DNA of 64,000 bases from Pelagicoccus sp. SDUM812005 (GTDB taxonomy: Bacteria; Verrucomicrobiota; Verrucomicrobiia; Opitutales; Opitutaceae): contig NZ_JARXIA010000016.1 of NCBI RefSeq assembly GCF_031127875.1, forward strand, positions 1 through 64,000. Direction: 5' to 3'. Shown here piece by piece: positions 27,748 through 35,384 of this stretch; positions within the stretch are counted from its first letter, which is position 1; each line of letters begins with the position of its first letter. A program made the translations under genes and the position numbers. Under the pieces are notes generated by a model. The model had not been told where the DNA came from. It did no database searches and saw nothing but the letters and a program-made list of their open reading frames with translations.

Positions 27748-28575
27748 ATGTACCACGAAATCGAATCTCACTCTTGCTCCAAGGAAACCGAGGAGGCGGC
27801 CGCGAGGCCGTCCGTCTTGCCGAACCGAAAGCTGCGTCGCTCGCAGGCGGTGGTTTGGAGCTCCGGCGGTGCCGACCGGCTGCGGCTGGCGTTTTTCATT
27901 CACGGGACGCCGGGGGCTGCCTCGGATTGGTCTCTCGTTTGGGAGGAGTTGGACAAGCTCGGTTTCGATTGCGAAACGCTTTGCTTGGACCGTCCCGGCT
28001 TCGGAGAAAACGAGGCTTGGAAGGCGGCCGAAAACTGGGAGGAGCAGATCGATTGCTTCGAGTCGGCGTTGTTGCCGGAGCTGCAGGAGGGGACGCGCCT
28101 GGTTTTGGTGGGGCACTCCTATGGGGCGGCTTTGGCGTTGGGATTGGCAGAGCGTTTCGCGGACGATGGCCGCGTGGCTGGGCTGGTGTTGGTGTCGGGC
28201 GTTTTGAGTCCGAAGGAAAAACAGCGTCGCTGGTACCATCGGGCTCTACTTCTGCCGCTGGTTTCGCGGGTGGCTCCGCAGCGCTACGTGCAGTCGGCTA
28301 GGGAAATGTCGGCGGTAGCGGGGCAGCTCTCTGTCCTGGAGGCGGTTTGGCGGAGCGACGATCTTGCGGTTTCCTTGATTCACGGCGACGAGGATTCTCT
28401 CATCCCCTTGGCGAATTCCGAATACGCGCGGGATCGCTTCGGCGGCGCTGTGGCGAAGCTTACGGTGGTGCCCGGCGGCGGGCATGCCTTGACGCGAAGC
28501 CATGCCAGCGTGATCGCGAGGGAGATCGTGGCGGTTTACGCCCGCATCGCCGCGGAAGGGGAGGTTGCGTCATGA
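27748..28575 (+). CDS. Alpha/beta-fold hydrolase
   Basis: The product is 275 aa and cytoplasmic (no signal peptide). It shows the oxyanion motif HGTPGAASDW (52-61), the nucleophile elbow GHSYG with Ser124, an acidic residue in HGDEDSLIP (Asp214/216) and the catalytic His in GGGHAL (His246). The substrate is unknown. It overlaps mprF by 4 nt, so the two are translationally coupled. Lipases or esterases are found beside mprF in other bacteria, where they can act on aminoacylated lipids; a similar pairing is possible here but not shown. Perfect short palindromes lie just before the start (27713-27735). Confidence 0.9.
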   Translation: MYHEIESHSCSKETEEAAARPSVLPNRKLRRSQAVVWSSGGADRLRLAFFIHGTPGAASDWSLVWEELDKLGFDCETLCLDRPGFGENEAWKAAENWEEQIDCFESALLPELQEGTRLVLVGHSYGAALALGLAERFADDGRVAGLVLVSGVLSPKEKQRRWYHRALLLPLVSRVAPQRYVQSAREMSAVAGQLSVLEAVWRSDDLAVSLIHGDEDSLIPLANSEYARDRFGGAVAKLTVVPGGGHALTRSHASVIAREIVAVYARIAAEGEVAS

Positions 28576-31157
28576 GAGAAGCGAAGAAAGGTCCTTGGAA
28601 GAAGCGCTTGGCGACGCTTGGCGCCTTCGCCTTGGTGGCGGGGTTGATGTACCTGCTTTTTCAGAATTTGTCGAAGTTCGACTACGGCAGCATTTTGCAG
28701 ACGGTTAAGTCTTACTCGTGGGTATCGATCGCCTTGGCGATCCTGTTCACGGCGGTCAGCTACCTGATCATGGGCGGCTACGACTGGTTGGGGCAGGCCT
28801 ATATCGGCAAGCGCCAGAACTGGAAGCGTACCCTGCTGGTCGCGTTCTACAGCTACGTGCTGAGCTTGAACGTGGGCCTCTCGATCGTGAGCTCCTCGGC
28901 GGTACGCTACAAGATGTATCAAGGCTGGGGATACAAGCCGAAGGACATCGCAAAGCTGATTGTATTCGCTTCGGTGAGCTTTTGGTTAGGCTTGGTCGTG
29001 CTGGCGGGCGTGGCGCTTTGCGCTTCCGGAGCTCGCTTCGATGGGGCGTATCCGATTCCCGATGCCTTGGTGAAGCCGGTCGGCGTCCTGATGGCTCTGG
29101 CGGGCGTGGCTTACGTGGTCGCTTGTCGGGTCTTCAAAGGCGGGCTGAGCTTGCGCGGTCGCGTTTTCGCTTTGCCCGGATGGAAGAGCGGAGTGGGGCA
29201 GATCGGTATCACGGTGGCGGATACGGTAGCGGCTGCGGCGGCCCTGTATTTCTTGATTCCGGACGAGCAGCTCGGTTTCTTCGCTTTTACCAGTATCTTT
29301 TGCATCGCCTTTTTTGGGGGCTTGGTGAGCAGCACGCCCGGCGGGATCGGCGTCTTCGAAACGGTTTTTCTGCTTTTCCTGCCGACGACGGCGAACCAGA
29401 ACGAGTTGATGGCGGCTCTCATCGTCTACCGGGCGATCTACTTCCTGCTGCCGTTGCTGGTGGCCTGTTCGCTGTTCGCGGTGCTGGAGGGCAAGGCGAT
29501 CGCCGGCAAGGCGGGTCCGCGCATGGCGAAGGCCCAGGGCTGGTTGAGCGTGATCGCTCCGCGCGTGCTTTCGGCCCTCATCTTCGCGGGCGGCTTGATG
29601 TTGCTCTTCGCCGGTTCCTTGCCGCAGAACTCGGTGCATGCGGAGTGGTTGCAGGGGCTCTTGCCCTTGATGGTGGTGGAACTGTCGCACTTCGCGGTGA
29701 GCTTGATCGGCTTGGCTCTGCTGTTTCTGGCCTACGGGATCAAGCGCAAGATCGACAGCTCCTATTACTTGACGCTGCTGGTGCTTTGCGTGGGGGCCCC
29801 GCTGTCGCTGCTGCGTGGCGACGGGATCGGCGCCTTTGCGGTGCTCGCTTTGATGGCGGCGGTGCTGGCGCCTTGTCGTCGCTACTTCTATCGCAAGTCA
29901 TCGCTGCTGGACCTGAATATGGAAACCGGTTCCATTCTGGCGGTGCTGCTCGCGGTCGCGAGCTCCATCTACTTGGGCGTATTCGTGTATCAGCATGGCG
30001 CCTACGAGCAGCAGTCCTGGTGGCAGTTCGAGTTCGACGCGGAGAAGCCGCGCTTTTTGCGGACCTCTTTCGGGGTGGCTTTGTTGGGGCTGTTGTTTGC
30101 CTTGTACAAGCTCGTGCACACGGCGCGTCCCGACGCGGGGGAACCCTTCTGGAAAAAGCGGGCGGCGGTGGAGAGGATCCTGGAAGGGAGCTCCGTGGCT
30201 TCGGCGAACCTGGCCCTGATGGGCGACAAGCGATTCTTTTTCAACGAGCAGGAAACTGCCTTCATCATGTTTCGCATCAGCGGCAAGACCTGGGTGTCCA
30301 TGGGGGATCCCGTGGGCGAAGCCGGCGCCTTCAAGGAGCTGATCGCCTCCTTCCGGGAAACGGCAGCCCGCTTCGGCGGCCAGCCGGTTTTCTACCAAGC
30401 CAGCAAGGATCACCTCTTTAACTACGTGGACGTGGGCTTGCGTCCGGTGAAGGTGGGCGAGATCGCCCGCGTGCGGCTGGAAGATTTCACCTTGGAAGGC
30501 TCCAAGCGGCAGAGCATGCGCTCGCGCCTGAAGCGGGTTGCCAAGAAAGGCTGCAGCTTCGAGGTGCTGAGCCAGGCGGAAGCCCTGCTCGAGATGCAGA
30601 CCTTGCGGGCCATTTCCGACGAATGGCTGGCGGCCAAGAAGGCCAAGGAAAAGGGCTTTTCCTTGGGCTACTTCGACGAGTCGTACCTGGCCAACTTTCG
30701 CATCGCGGTGGTGCGGGCGGAAGGGCAGATCGTGGCTTTCACCAATATTTGGGAGACCAAGTCCAAGCAGGAGCTCTCCATCGACCTGATGCGCTATACC
30801 AAGCTCGCTCCGCCCAGCGTGATGGAGTTCCTCTTCGTGGAGCTGATCAAGTGGGCGAAGGAGGAGGACTTCAGGTTCTTCGACCTGCGGGTGGCGCCGC
30901 TGTCGGGGATCACGGTCGGGAACGCGGTACCCTTTGCCCACAAGCTGCTCGATCTGGTCTTCAACCACGGGGAAAATTTCTACGGGTTCCGTGGGATCCG
31001 CTCCTACAAGGACCGCTTCAATCCCGAGTGGGAGCCCATCTACGTGGCGAGCCCCGGAAGCTGGCGATTGCCCTTCGTGACGGCTGACGTGACCCGTGTG
31101 GTCTCCTCGCGGCCTGCGAAACCGATGGCGGCGCCTGCGGGCCTTTCGCTGAACTGA
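28572..31157 (+). CDS. mprF: Bifunctional lysylphosphatidylglycerol synthetase/flippase MprF family
   Basis: From the ATG at 28572 the product is 861 aa, the usual MprF length. The N-terminal half is a flippase of about 14 membrane segments (motifs SYVLSLNVGLSIVSSSAVRYKMY and FFGGLVSSTPGGIGVFE). The C-terminal DUF2156 domain (about 555-845) is a cytoplasmic GNAT-like transferase. It transfers an amino acid from aminoacyl-tRNA to phosphatidylglycerol (FFFNEQETAFIMFRISGKTWVSMGDPVG; RSRLKRVAKKG; FFDLRVAPLSG). The result is a positively modified lipid that raises resistance to cationic peptides. Lys versus Ala specificity cannot be read. The gene is coupled to the hydrolase gene upstream. Confidence 0.94.
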   Translation: MREAKKGPWKKRLATLGAFALVAGLMYLLFQNLSKFDYGSILQTVKSYSWVSIALAILFTAVSYLIMGGYDWLGQAYIGKRQNWKRTLLVAFYSYVLSLNVGLSIVSSSAVRYKMYQGWGYKPKDIAKLIVFASVSFWLGLVVLAGVALCASGARFDGAYPIPDALVKPVGVLMALAGVAYVVACRVFKGGLSLRGRVFALPGWKSGVGQIGITVADTVAAAAALYFLIPDEQLGFFAFTSIFCIAFFGGLVSSTPGGIGVFETVFLLFLPTTANQNELMAALIVYRAIYFLLPLLVACSLFAVLEGKAIAGKAGPRMAKAQGWLSVIAPRVLSALIFAGGLMLLFAGSLPQNSVHAEWLQGLLPLMVVELSHFAVSLIGLALLFLAYGIKRKIDSSYYLTLLVLCVGAPLSLLRGDGIGAFAVLALMAAVLAPCRRYFYRKSSLLDLNMETGSILAVLLAVASSIYLGVFVYQHGAYEQQSWWQFEFDAEKPRFLRTSFGVALLGLLFALYKLVHTARPDAGEPFWKKRAAVERILEGSSVASANLALMGDKRFFFNEQETAFIMFRISGKTWVSMGDPVGEAGAFKELIASFRETAARFGGQPVFYQASKDHLFNYVDVGLRPVKVGEIARVRLEDFTLEGSKRQSMRSRLKRVAKKGCSFEVLSQAEALLEMQTLRAISDEWLAAKKAKEKGFSLGYFDESYLANFRIAVVRAEGQIVAFTNIWETKSKQELSIDLMRYTKLAPPSVMEFLFVELIKWAKEEDFRFFDLRVAPLSGITVGNAVPFAHKLLDLVFNHGENFYGFRGIRSYKDRFNPEWEPIYVASPGSWRLPFVTADVTRVVSSRPAKPMAAPAGLSLN

Positions 31158-31244
31158 GCGGCTTCGGGGAGCTTTCAGAGGGGGAGGCGAAATTTGTTAA
31201 AATTGGGGTTGAAACCGGCGGCCAGACCGTCGAGCTTCTCCAAC

Positions 31245-31341
<97 letters not shown>

Positions 31342-31400
31342 CCTTTTTCCCTTTTTTTCGGGCGACTTGGGTCAAGCCGCCCCATTCCTTTTCCCAATCA

Positions 31401-32546
31401 ATGAGCCAAGGCTATCAGGTAATCGCCCGCAAGTGGCGTCCGCAGAAATTTGACGAAGTCGTCGGACAGGACCATGTGGTCCGCACCTTGAAGAATGCGA
31501 TCGAGCAAAATCGGATCGCCCATGCCTACCTTTTCGTCGGTCCGCGCGGTACTGGAAAAACAACTACCGCCCGTATCTTCGCCAAGTGCCTCAACTGCGA
31601 AGGCGGACCCTTGGCCGAGCCGCCGGAAGATTCCGAGATCTGCCAGGCCATCATGAACGGGACTTGCATGGACGTGCTGGAAATCGACGGCGCCTCCAAC
31701 AACGGCGTCGAGCAGGTCCGCGCCTTGCGCGAGGACGCCCAGTACGCTCCGAGCCAAGGCAAGTACAAGGTCTACATCATCGACGAGGTGCACATGCTCT
31801 CGACCGGCGCCTTCAACGCTTTGCTCAAGATCCTCGAGGAGCCGCCCGAGCACGTTAAGTTCGTCTTCGCGACGACCGAAGCGCACAAGGTGCTGCCCAC
31901 CATTGTTTCCCGTTGCCAGCGTTTCGACCTGAAGCCCATTCCCGAGGACTTGATCCGCGAGCGCCTAGCCTTGATCTGCAAGACGGAAGGCATCGAAGCC
32001 GACGAGGACGCCCTCAAGGCGGTGGCGCGTTTGGCCGACGGCGGCATGCGCGACTCCCAGTCCATCCTCGACCAGATGATCGCCTTTTGCGGCACCAAGA
32101 TTACGGAGCCGGACGTGCTGCAGGTTTACGGGCTCGTGAGCGGCGAGCACATCGACGAGCTCGCCAAGTCCATCGCCACCGGCGACCACCCGCGCTTGTT
32201 GGAATTGAGCGACCAGTTCGACGCGTCGGGACAAGATTTCTACCGCGCCCTGGTAGACCTGCAGGCTCGGGTGCGACGCGCCCTGCTGGAGGCGGTTCGG
32301 GGCGGCGGCAAGACGGCCAGCCTCGGGGAGGAGTTGAGCACGGAGTCCTTGACCCGTTTGCTGGACAGCCTCCGCCAAAGCGAGTCCGGCCTGAAGTTCG
32401 GACTGAGCGAAAAGGTGAATTTCGAAGTGGCCCTTTTGAAAGCCTCGGAAGAGTGCCGGGCCCGTGCCATCGATGGCTTGATTCGCGAGCTTTCCAGCAT
32501 CGCGGAAGGCTTGCCGGAGACCGCTGACGAAAAAAAAAACGACTGA
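31401..32546 (+). CDS. dnaX: DNA polymerase III subunit gamma/tau (DnaX), zero-frame product
   Basis: The product is 381 aa, about the size of domains I-III (the clamp-loader part, gamma-like). DnaX is the ATPase motor of the clamp loader. It shows [13 protein letters not shown], Walker [13 protein letters not shown], a zinc-binding Cys set (CLNCEG, then C in [11 protein letters not shown]), Walker [11 protein letters not shown] and sensor motif [15 protein letters not shown]. The frame ends ADEKKND-stop just after a run of ten A (32530-32539). The sequence stays open in the -1 register to 32884, so a longer tau-like form of about 494 aa is likely made by slippage. Confidence 0.95.
   Translation: MSQGYQVIARKWRPQKFDEVVGQDHVVRTLKNAIEQNRIAHAYLFVGPRGTGKTTTARIFAKCLNCEGGPLAEPPEDSEICQAIMNGTCMDVLEIDGASNNGVEQVRALREDAQYAPSQGKYKVYIIDEVHMLSTGAFNALLKILEEPPEHVKFVFATTEAHKVLPTIVSRCQRFDLKPIPEDLIRERLALICKTEGIEADEDALKAVARLADGGMRDSQSILDQMIAFCGTKITEPDVLQVYGLVSGEHIDELAKSIATGDHPRLLELSDQFDASGQDFYRALVDLQARVRRALLEAVRGGGKTASLGEELSTESLTRLLDSLRQSESGLKFGLSEKVNFEVALLKASEECRARAIDGLIRELSSIAEGLPETADEKKND
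32516..32539 (+). promoter_or_regulatory. Candidate dnaX slippage site: A10 run with upstream Shine-Dalgarno-like GGAG
   Basis: Codons run GAC GAA AAA AAA AAC GAC TGA, so the ten A at 32530-32539 contain in-frame A-AAA-AAA and A-AAA-AAC heptamers. GGAG lies at 32516-32519, about 10 nt before the run, the spacing that stimulates -1 frameshifting in E. coli dnaX. Runs of this length also allow RNA polymerase slippage, as in Thermus dnaX. Short GC-rich hairpins are possible downstream (e.g. GCTCCC/GGGAGC near 32605-32620). Confidence 0.65.
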
Positions 32547-32884
32547 CGGTTCCGGAGCGTAAGCCCTACGTCCGCTCGCAGATCGCTCCCGCGCCTGAAC
32601 GGCTCGCTCCCGTGGGAGCGCCCGAGGCCAGCCCCTTCGAGAATCGGGAAACGGAGGGCGACGAAGACTATATCGACGCACCGAGCGAATTTGACCTGGC
32701 GGAAGAGCTGGGCAGTTCCATGCCGATCCGCGACGAGGATATTATTCCCGACGACGGGAAGGAGTTGCCGCCGTTGGAGATGGTGGAGAAGCGGATTCCC
32801 GAAAAGACGCGCGTGCTGATGGAGGAGCTTTTCCGGGCCAAGCTCAGCAAGGTGCAGCGCGTCAACCCGAAGAAGATCAAGTAG
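32540..32884 (+). CDS. Candidate C-terminal extension of DnaX read in the -1 frame
   Basis: Beyond the A run, the -1 frame is open for 114 codons ([14 protein letters not shown]...) to TAG at 32882-32884. Its third codon positions are strongly G/C, as in real genes here. The composition is acidic with a basic end ([15 protein letters not shown]). There is no good independent start with a ribosome binding site; the first possible start in this frame is a GTG at 32612. It therefore looks like the tail of a tau-like DnaX isoform, not a separate gene. An error in the homopolymer length is the main alternative: one more A would fuse the two frames outright. Confidence 0.65.
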   Translation, partial: RLTVPERKPYVRSQIAPAPERLAPVGAPEASPFENRETEGDEDYIDAPSEFDLAEELGSSMPIRDEDIIPDDGKELPPLEMVEKRIPEKTRVLMEELFRAKLSKVQRVNPKKIK

Positions 32885-33121
32885 GGCGGGGAGTCGCCGT
32901 TTGGCGCGTCGCGGCGCGTTTCGCTCTCTATACGCGGGCTTATCTCAACCTTCGTTTCTCGGGCTCAGGTGTTCGAAATTCGAGAGGAAGGGTTATCGCG
33001 GACGCGTCCTTAAGGGAGAATGCGCCAACCGCCTCATAGGCGCCTAACGCTAAACCTGAACGAGCTCGCACGCCCGCTGAAGGCTTTGACCTTGGTGCGG
33101 GAAAACGATATTCGTTTTATT

Positions 33122-33370
33122 ATGAAATCATCACATCCGTTTGTCCTCGGCTCTTTCAAGCGCTTAGCGTCAATTGCCGCAATCATCCTGGGCGCGACCT
33201 TTGGTGCCCTTTCCCTCAACGCCACCGACGACTACTATCCGACTGACGATACGGGCCCGCACGATCCTTTAGAGAAGGTTCCCGATTCTGGAGCGACGAT
33301 GGTTCTCGCATTGATCGGGGCGGCGGCCTTGCTGGGCGCCAAGCGCGCTCTGGGTGAGTCGCGTAAATAA
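33122..33370 (+). CDS. Small secreted protein with VPDSG-CTERM sorting signal
   Basis: From the ATG at 33122 the product is 82 aa. Residues 1-33 are a signal peptide (basic start, hydrophobic IAAIILGATFGALSL). A short acidic, Tyr/Asp/Pro-rich segment (34-52) follows. Then comes VPDSG at 53-57, a hydrophobic helix (MVLALIGAAALLGA) and a basic end (AKRALGESRK). This tripartite tail is the VPDSG-CTERM sorting signal of Verrucomicrobia, thought to be processed by an exosortase (type C), which is not in this window. The mature part would be only about 20-25 residues. A longer upstream frame (to 33020) has no signal character. Confidence 0.82.
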   Translation: MKSSHPFVLGSFKRLASIAAIILGATFGALSLNATDDYYPTDDTGPHDPLEKVPDSGATMVLALIGAAALLGAKRALGESRK

Positions 33371-33446
33371 CATTCGGTAACGATCCGCCCGCAGATCGTC
33401 CCCCGCGCCTGAACAGCTTTTTGCCGGCCTCGAATCGCTGGGCTGG

Positions 33447-33965
33447 CTATTGCGGCTTCTTGGGACGGGGGATTTTGGCGAGCCAATCCTTGAGGGGGCG
33501 GAGGTCTTCGTCCTTCCCGCTCATTTCGAGATAGTTTTCGTCGAGGCTGAAGGAGGTGAGCAAATGGGCTTTGGCCGTATCCAAGTCGTTGCTACAGCAA
33601 GCGTAGCAGCCGAGGTTGTAGTGGATGATGGCTTCCCTGGGGAAGCGCTTGGAGGCGTTTTCAAGAATGATGCGGGCGCCTTCGATGCCGTTCGCCCTGC
33701 GGGTGACGTAGGCGAGGTTGACGAAGTTGCCCGGGTCGGACTCGTGGTTGGCGGCGAGGGTATGGGCGATGGGGAGGGCTTGGTCCCAACGTTTCGCTTC
33801 CATGAGGACGGCGAGCTGCATTTGCTGGTATTCGACCCGCTGGGCGTAGTCGCCGCCGAGGTTTTCCAGTTCCTGGATCGCGTCGTCGAACATGCCCAGT
33901 TCGCGGTAGCCGTTGGCGTAGGTGAGGGCTTTTCTGAAGAGAATCTGTTCGCGTTCGCTAAGCAT
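33447..33965 (-). CDS. Tetratricopeptide-repeat (TPR) protein
   Basis: The product is 172 aa with no signal peptide, thus cytoplasmic. It shows three to four helical TPR-like units, e.g. ANGYRELGMFDDAIQELENL (about 17-36), MEAKRWDQALPIAHTLAANHE (about 55-75), and HYNLGCYACCSNDLDTAKAHLLTSFSLDE (about 115-143). TPRs mediate protein contacts; the partner is unknown. The end is basic with prolines (PRPKKPQ). It is probably monocistronic. Confidence 0.82.
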   Translation of the reverse strand: MLSEREQILFRKALTYANGYRELGMFDDAIQELENLGGDYAQRVEYQQMQLAVLMEAKRWDQALPIAHTLAANHESDPGNFVNLAYVTRRANGIEGARIILENASKRFPREAIIHYNLGCYACCSNDLDTAKAHLLTSFSLDENYLEMSGKDEDLRPLKDWLAKIPRPKKPQ

Positions 33966-34028
33966 GCTTTATGCGGAGCAGCCTAGGATTCCAGCCTTGA
34001 GCTTGGCAATTGCGAATCGCACGCAAAC

Positions 34029-34051
34029 GGGCCCAGCTAAAAGCTGGACCC
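34029..34051 (-). terminator. Hairpin between the EF-hand gene and the TPR gene, probable terminator
   Basis: GGG-C-CCAGCT, loop AAA, AGCTGG-A-CCC forms a stable stem 35 nt downstream of the EF-hand stop on the minus strand. The T run after it is weak (GTTTGCG). Confidence 0.5.
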
Positions 34052-34085
34052 GCCGTGTGTGTATGCTGTGTGTGGAAAAGTTGAC

Positions 34086-34541
34086 TTATTCGGCAGCTTC
34101 GCTGTCCGAGGGAGCGGGGCCGCGGCGTCCGCGCTGGTGCATGCTCGAGAGAGCGTTGAGCAGCTCTTCAGTGTCGAGTTCGCCGTCGCCGCTCGCGTCG
34201 AAATCTTCGACGAGCTTGGGAGCGAGCTCTTCCGGAGAAGGCGGTCCCTTGCGCTTGCCTTGGCGGGCCTTGGCGGGGCGATCGCTGTCGCTTTCGTCGC
34301 CGGATCCCTTGCGTCCCATGCGTGGACGCTCGCCTTGGTGCTTTTCCCGCAATCCGGTGAGGGCTGCGGTGAGCTCGGTTTGGCTGAGGGTGTTGCTTTC
34401 GTCGGTGTCGTAGTCGGCGAACATGTCCACGGCGATGGCTTCGGGATCGGGGCGTGGCGGCGCTCCTTCCGGACGAGCGGAAAGGTTGGCTACGAAGAGC
34501 GTGGCGCTGGCGATAGAGAGTGCGAGTAGTTGTGTATTCAT
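34086..34541 (-). CDS. Exported EF-hand protein
   Basis: The product is 151 aa. It has a signal peptide (MNTQLLALSIASATLFVANLSA) and a Pro-rich start. The first EF-hand loop is at 45-56 (D-T-D-E-S-N-T-L-S-Q-T-E) and the second at 115-126 (D-A-S-G-D-G-E-L-D-T-E-E). Both have ligands at positions 1, 3, 5 and 12. A basic linker of about 45 residues lies between. It is probably a periplasmic calcium-binding protein. It is divergent from an OmpR-type two-component operon, and the shared 171-nt region holds repeated TTAC sites, so it may be a regulatory target or sensor partner of that system. Confidence 0.88.
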   Translation of the reverse strand: MNTQLLALSIASATLFVANLSARPEGAPPRPDPEAIAVDMFADYDTDESNTLSQTELTAALTGLREKHQGERPRMGRKGSGDESDSDRPAKARQGKRKGPPSPEELAPKLVEDFDASGDGELDTEELLNALSSMHQRGRRGPAPSDSEAAE

Positions 34542-34628
34542 TACGGTATTGGTTTTCCTCCTGGGTTTTGTTGAATGGGACGGCTGAAGTGCCGTTCGAT
34601 TTGATGTTGGGAGTAAACCACTCGCGAA

Positions 34629-34666
34629 TTACCGCTTCGTTACCGTTGCGATTACAAAATTGTAAT
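34629..34666. promoter_or_regulatory. Operator-like repeats in the divergent promoter of the EF-hand gene and the two-component operon
   Basis: TTACCG occurs at 34629 and 34640, and TTACAA at 34652, so a TTAC word recurs every 11-12 nt, as in tandem sites of OmpR-family regulators. The last copy is part of the dyad ATTACAA-AA-TTGTAAT (34651-34666), which also occurs with another centre at 61474-61489. This suggests autoregulation by the response regulator encoded at 34713. Confidence 0.5.
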
Positions 34667-34712
34667 GAATCGCGTCCTTGATAGGGGCCCGCTTTTCTAG
34701 CAGGGTTTCGCA

Positions 34713-35384
34713 ATGAAGGTACTGCTCGTTGAGGATGAAAAGAAGATCTCGGACTTCGTGGTCAAGGGCTTGAAGGAGCAAGGTTACGTGGTCGAGCTCG
34801 CGGAGGACGGGAACGACGGTTTTTTGCACGCCAGCACCCAGAGCTACGACGTAGTGGTCTTGGACATCATGCTGCCGGGCCGGGACGGGCTGAGCATCCT
34901 CAAGTCGCTGCGAAAGGCGGGCAATACGGTGCCGGTGATATTGGTTACGGCTCGCGGCGAATTGGACGAGCGGCTGGAGGGCTTGAACCTCGGAGCGGAC
35001 GACTACCTGACCAAGCCCTTTTTCTTGGACGAGCTGGTGGCCCGTATCCAGGCCTTGCATCGCCGTTCGAGCGGGCAGTCCTTGAGCTTGATGCAGATCG
35101 AGGATTTGACGGTGAACCTCAGCACGCGGGAAGTATCGCGAGGCGGGGAGTCGATCGACTTGACCACGCGGGAGTTTAACCTGCTCGAGTACCTGATGCG
35201 GTCGCCCGGGCGCGTTTTGACGCGTACCCAAATTTTGGAGCACGTGTGGGGATACGACTTCGATCCAAGCACGAATGTAGTGGATGTGTGCATACAAAGG
35301 TTGCGCAAGAAGATCGACGCCGGCCACGATATCCCGCTCATCGAAACGGTAAGGGGCGCCGGCTACCGTATGCGCAAGGCATGA
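34713..35384 (+). CDS. OmpR/PhoB-family response regulator
   Basis: The product is 223 aa. The receiver domain (1-118) has acidic pocket residues in VEDE, the phosphorylated Asp at 51 (VVLDIMLPGRDG) and Lys in YLTKPF. The winged-helix DNA-binding domain (about 126-221) shows LTTREFNLLEYLMRSPGRVLTR, NVVDVCIQRLRKKID and TVRGAGYRM. It is translationally coupled (ATGA overlap) to its cognate kinase. The upstream repeats described above are likely its own sites. Confidence 0.95.
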   Translation: MKVLLVEDEKKISDFVVKGLKEQGYVVELAEDGNDGFLHASTQSYDVVVLDIMLPGRDGLSILKSLRKAGNTVPVILVTARGELDERLEGLNLGADDYLTKPFFLDELVARIQALHRRSSGQSLSLMQIEDLTVNLSTREVSRGGESIDLTTREFNLLEYLMRSPGRVLTRTQILEHVWGYDFDPSTNVVDVCIQRLRKKIDAGHDIPLIETVRGAGYRMRKA

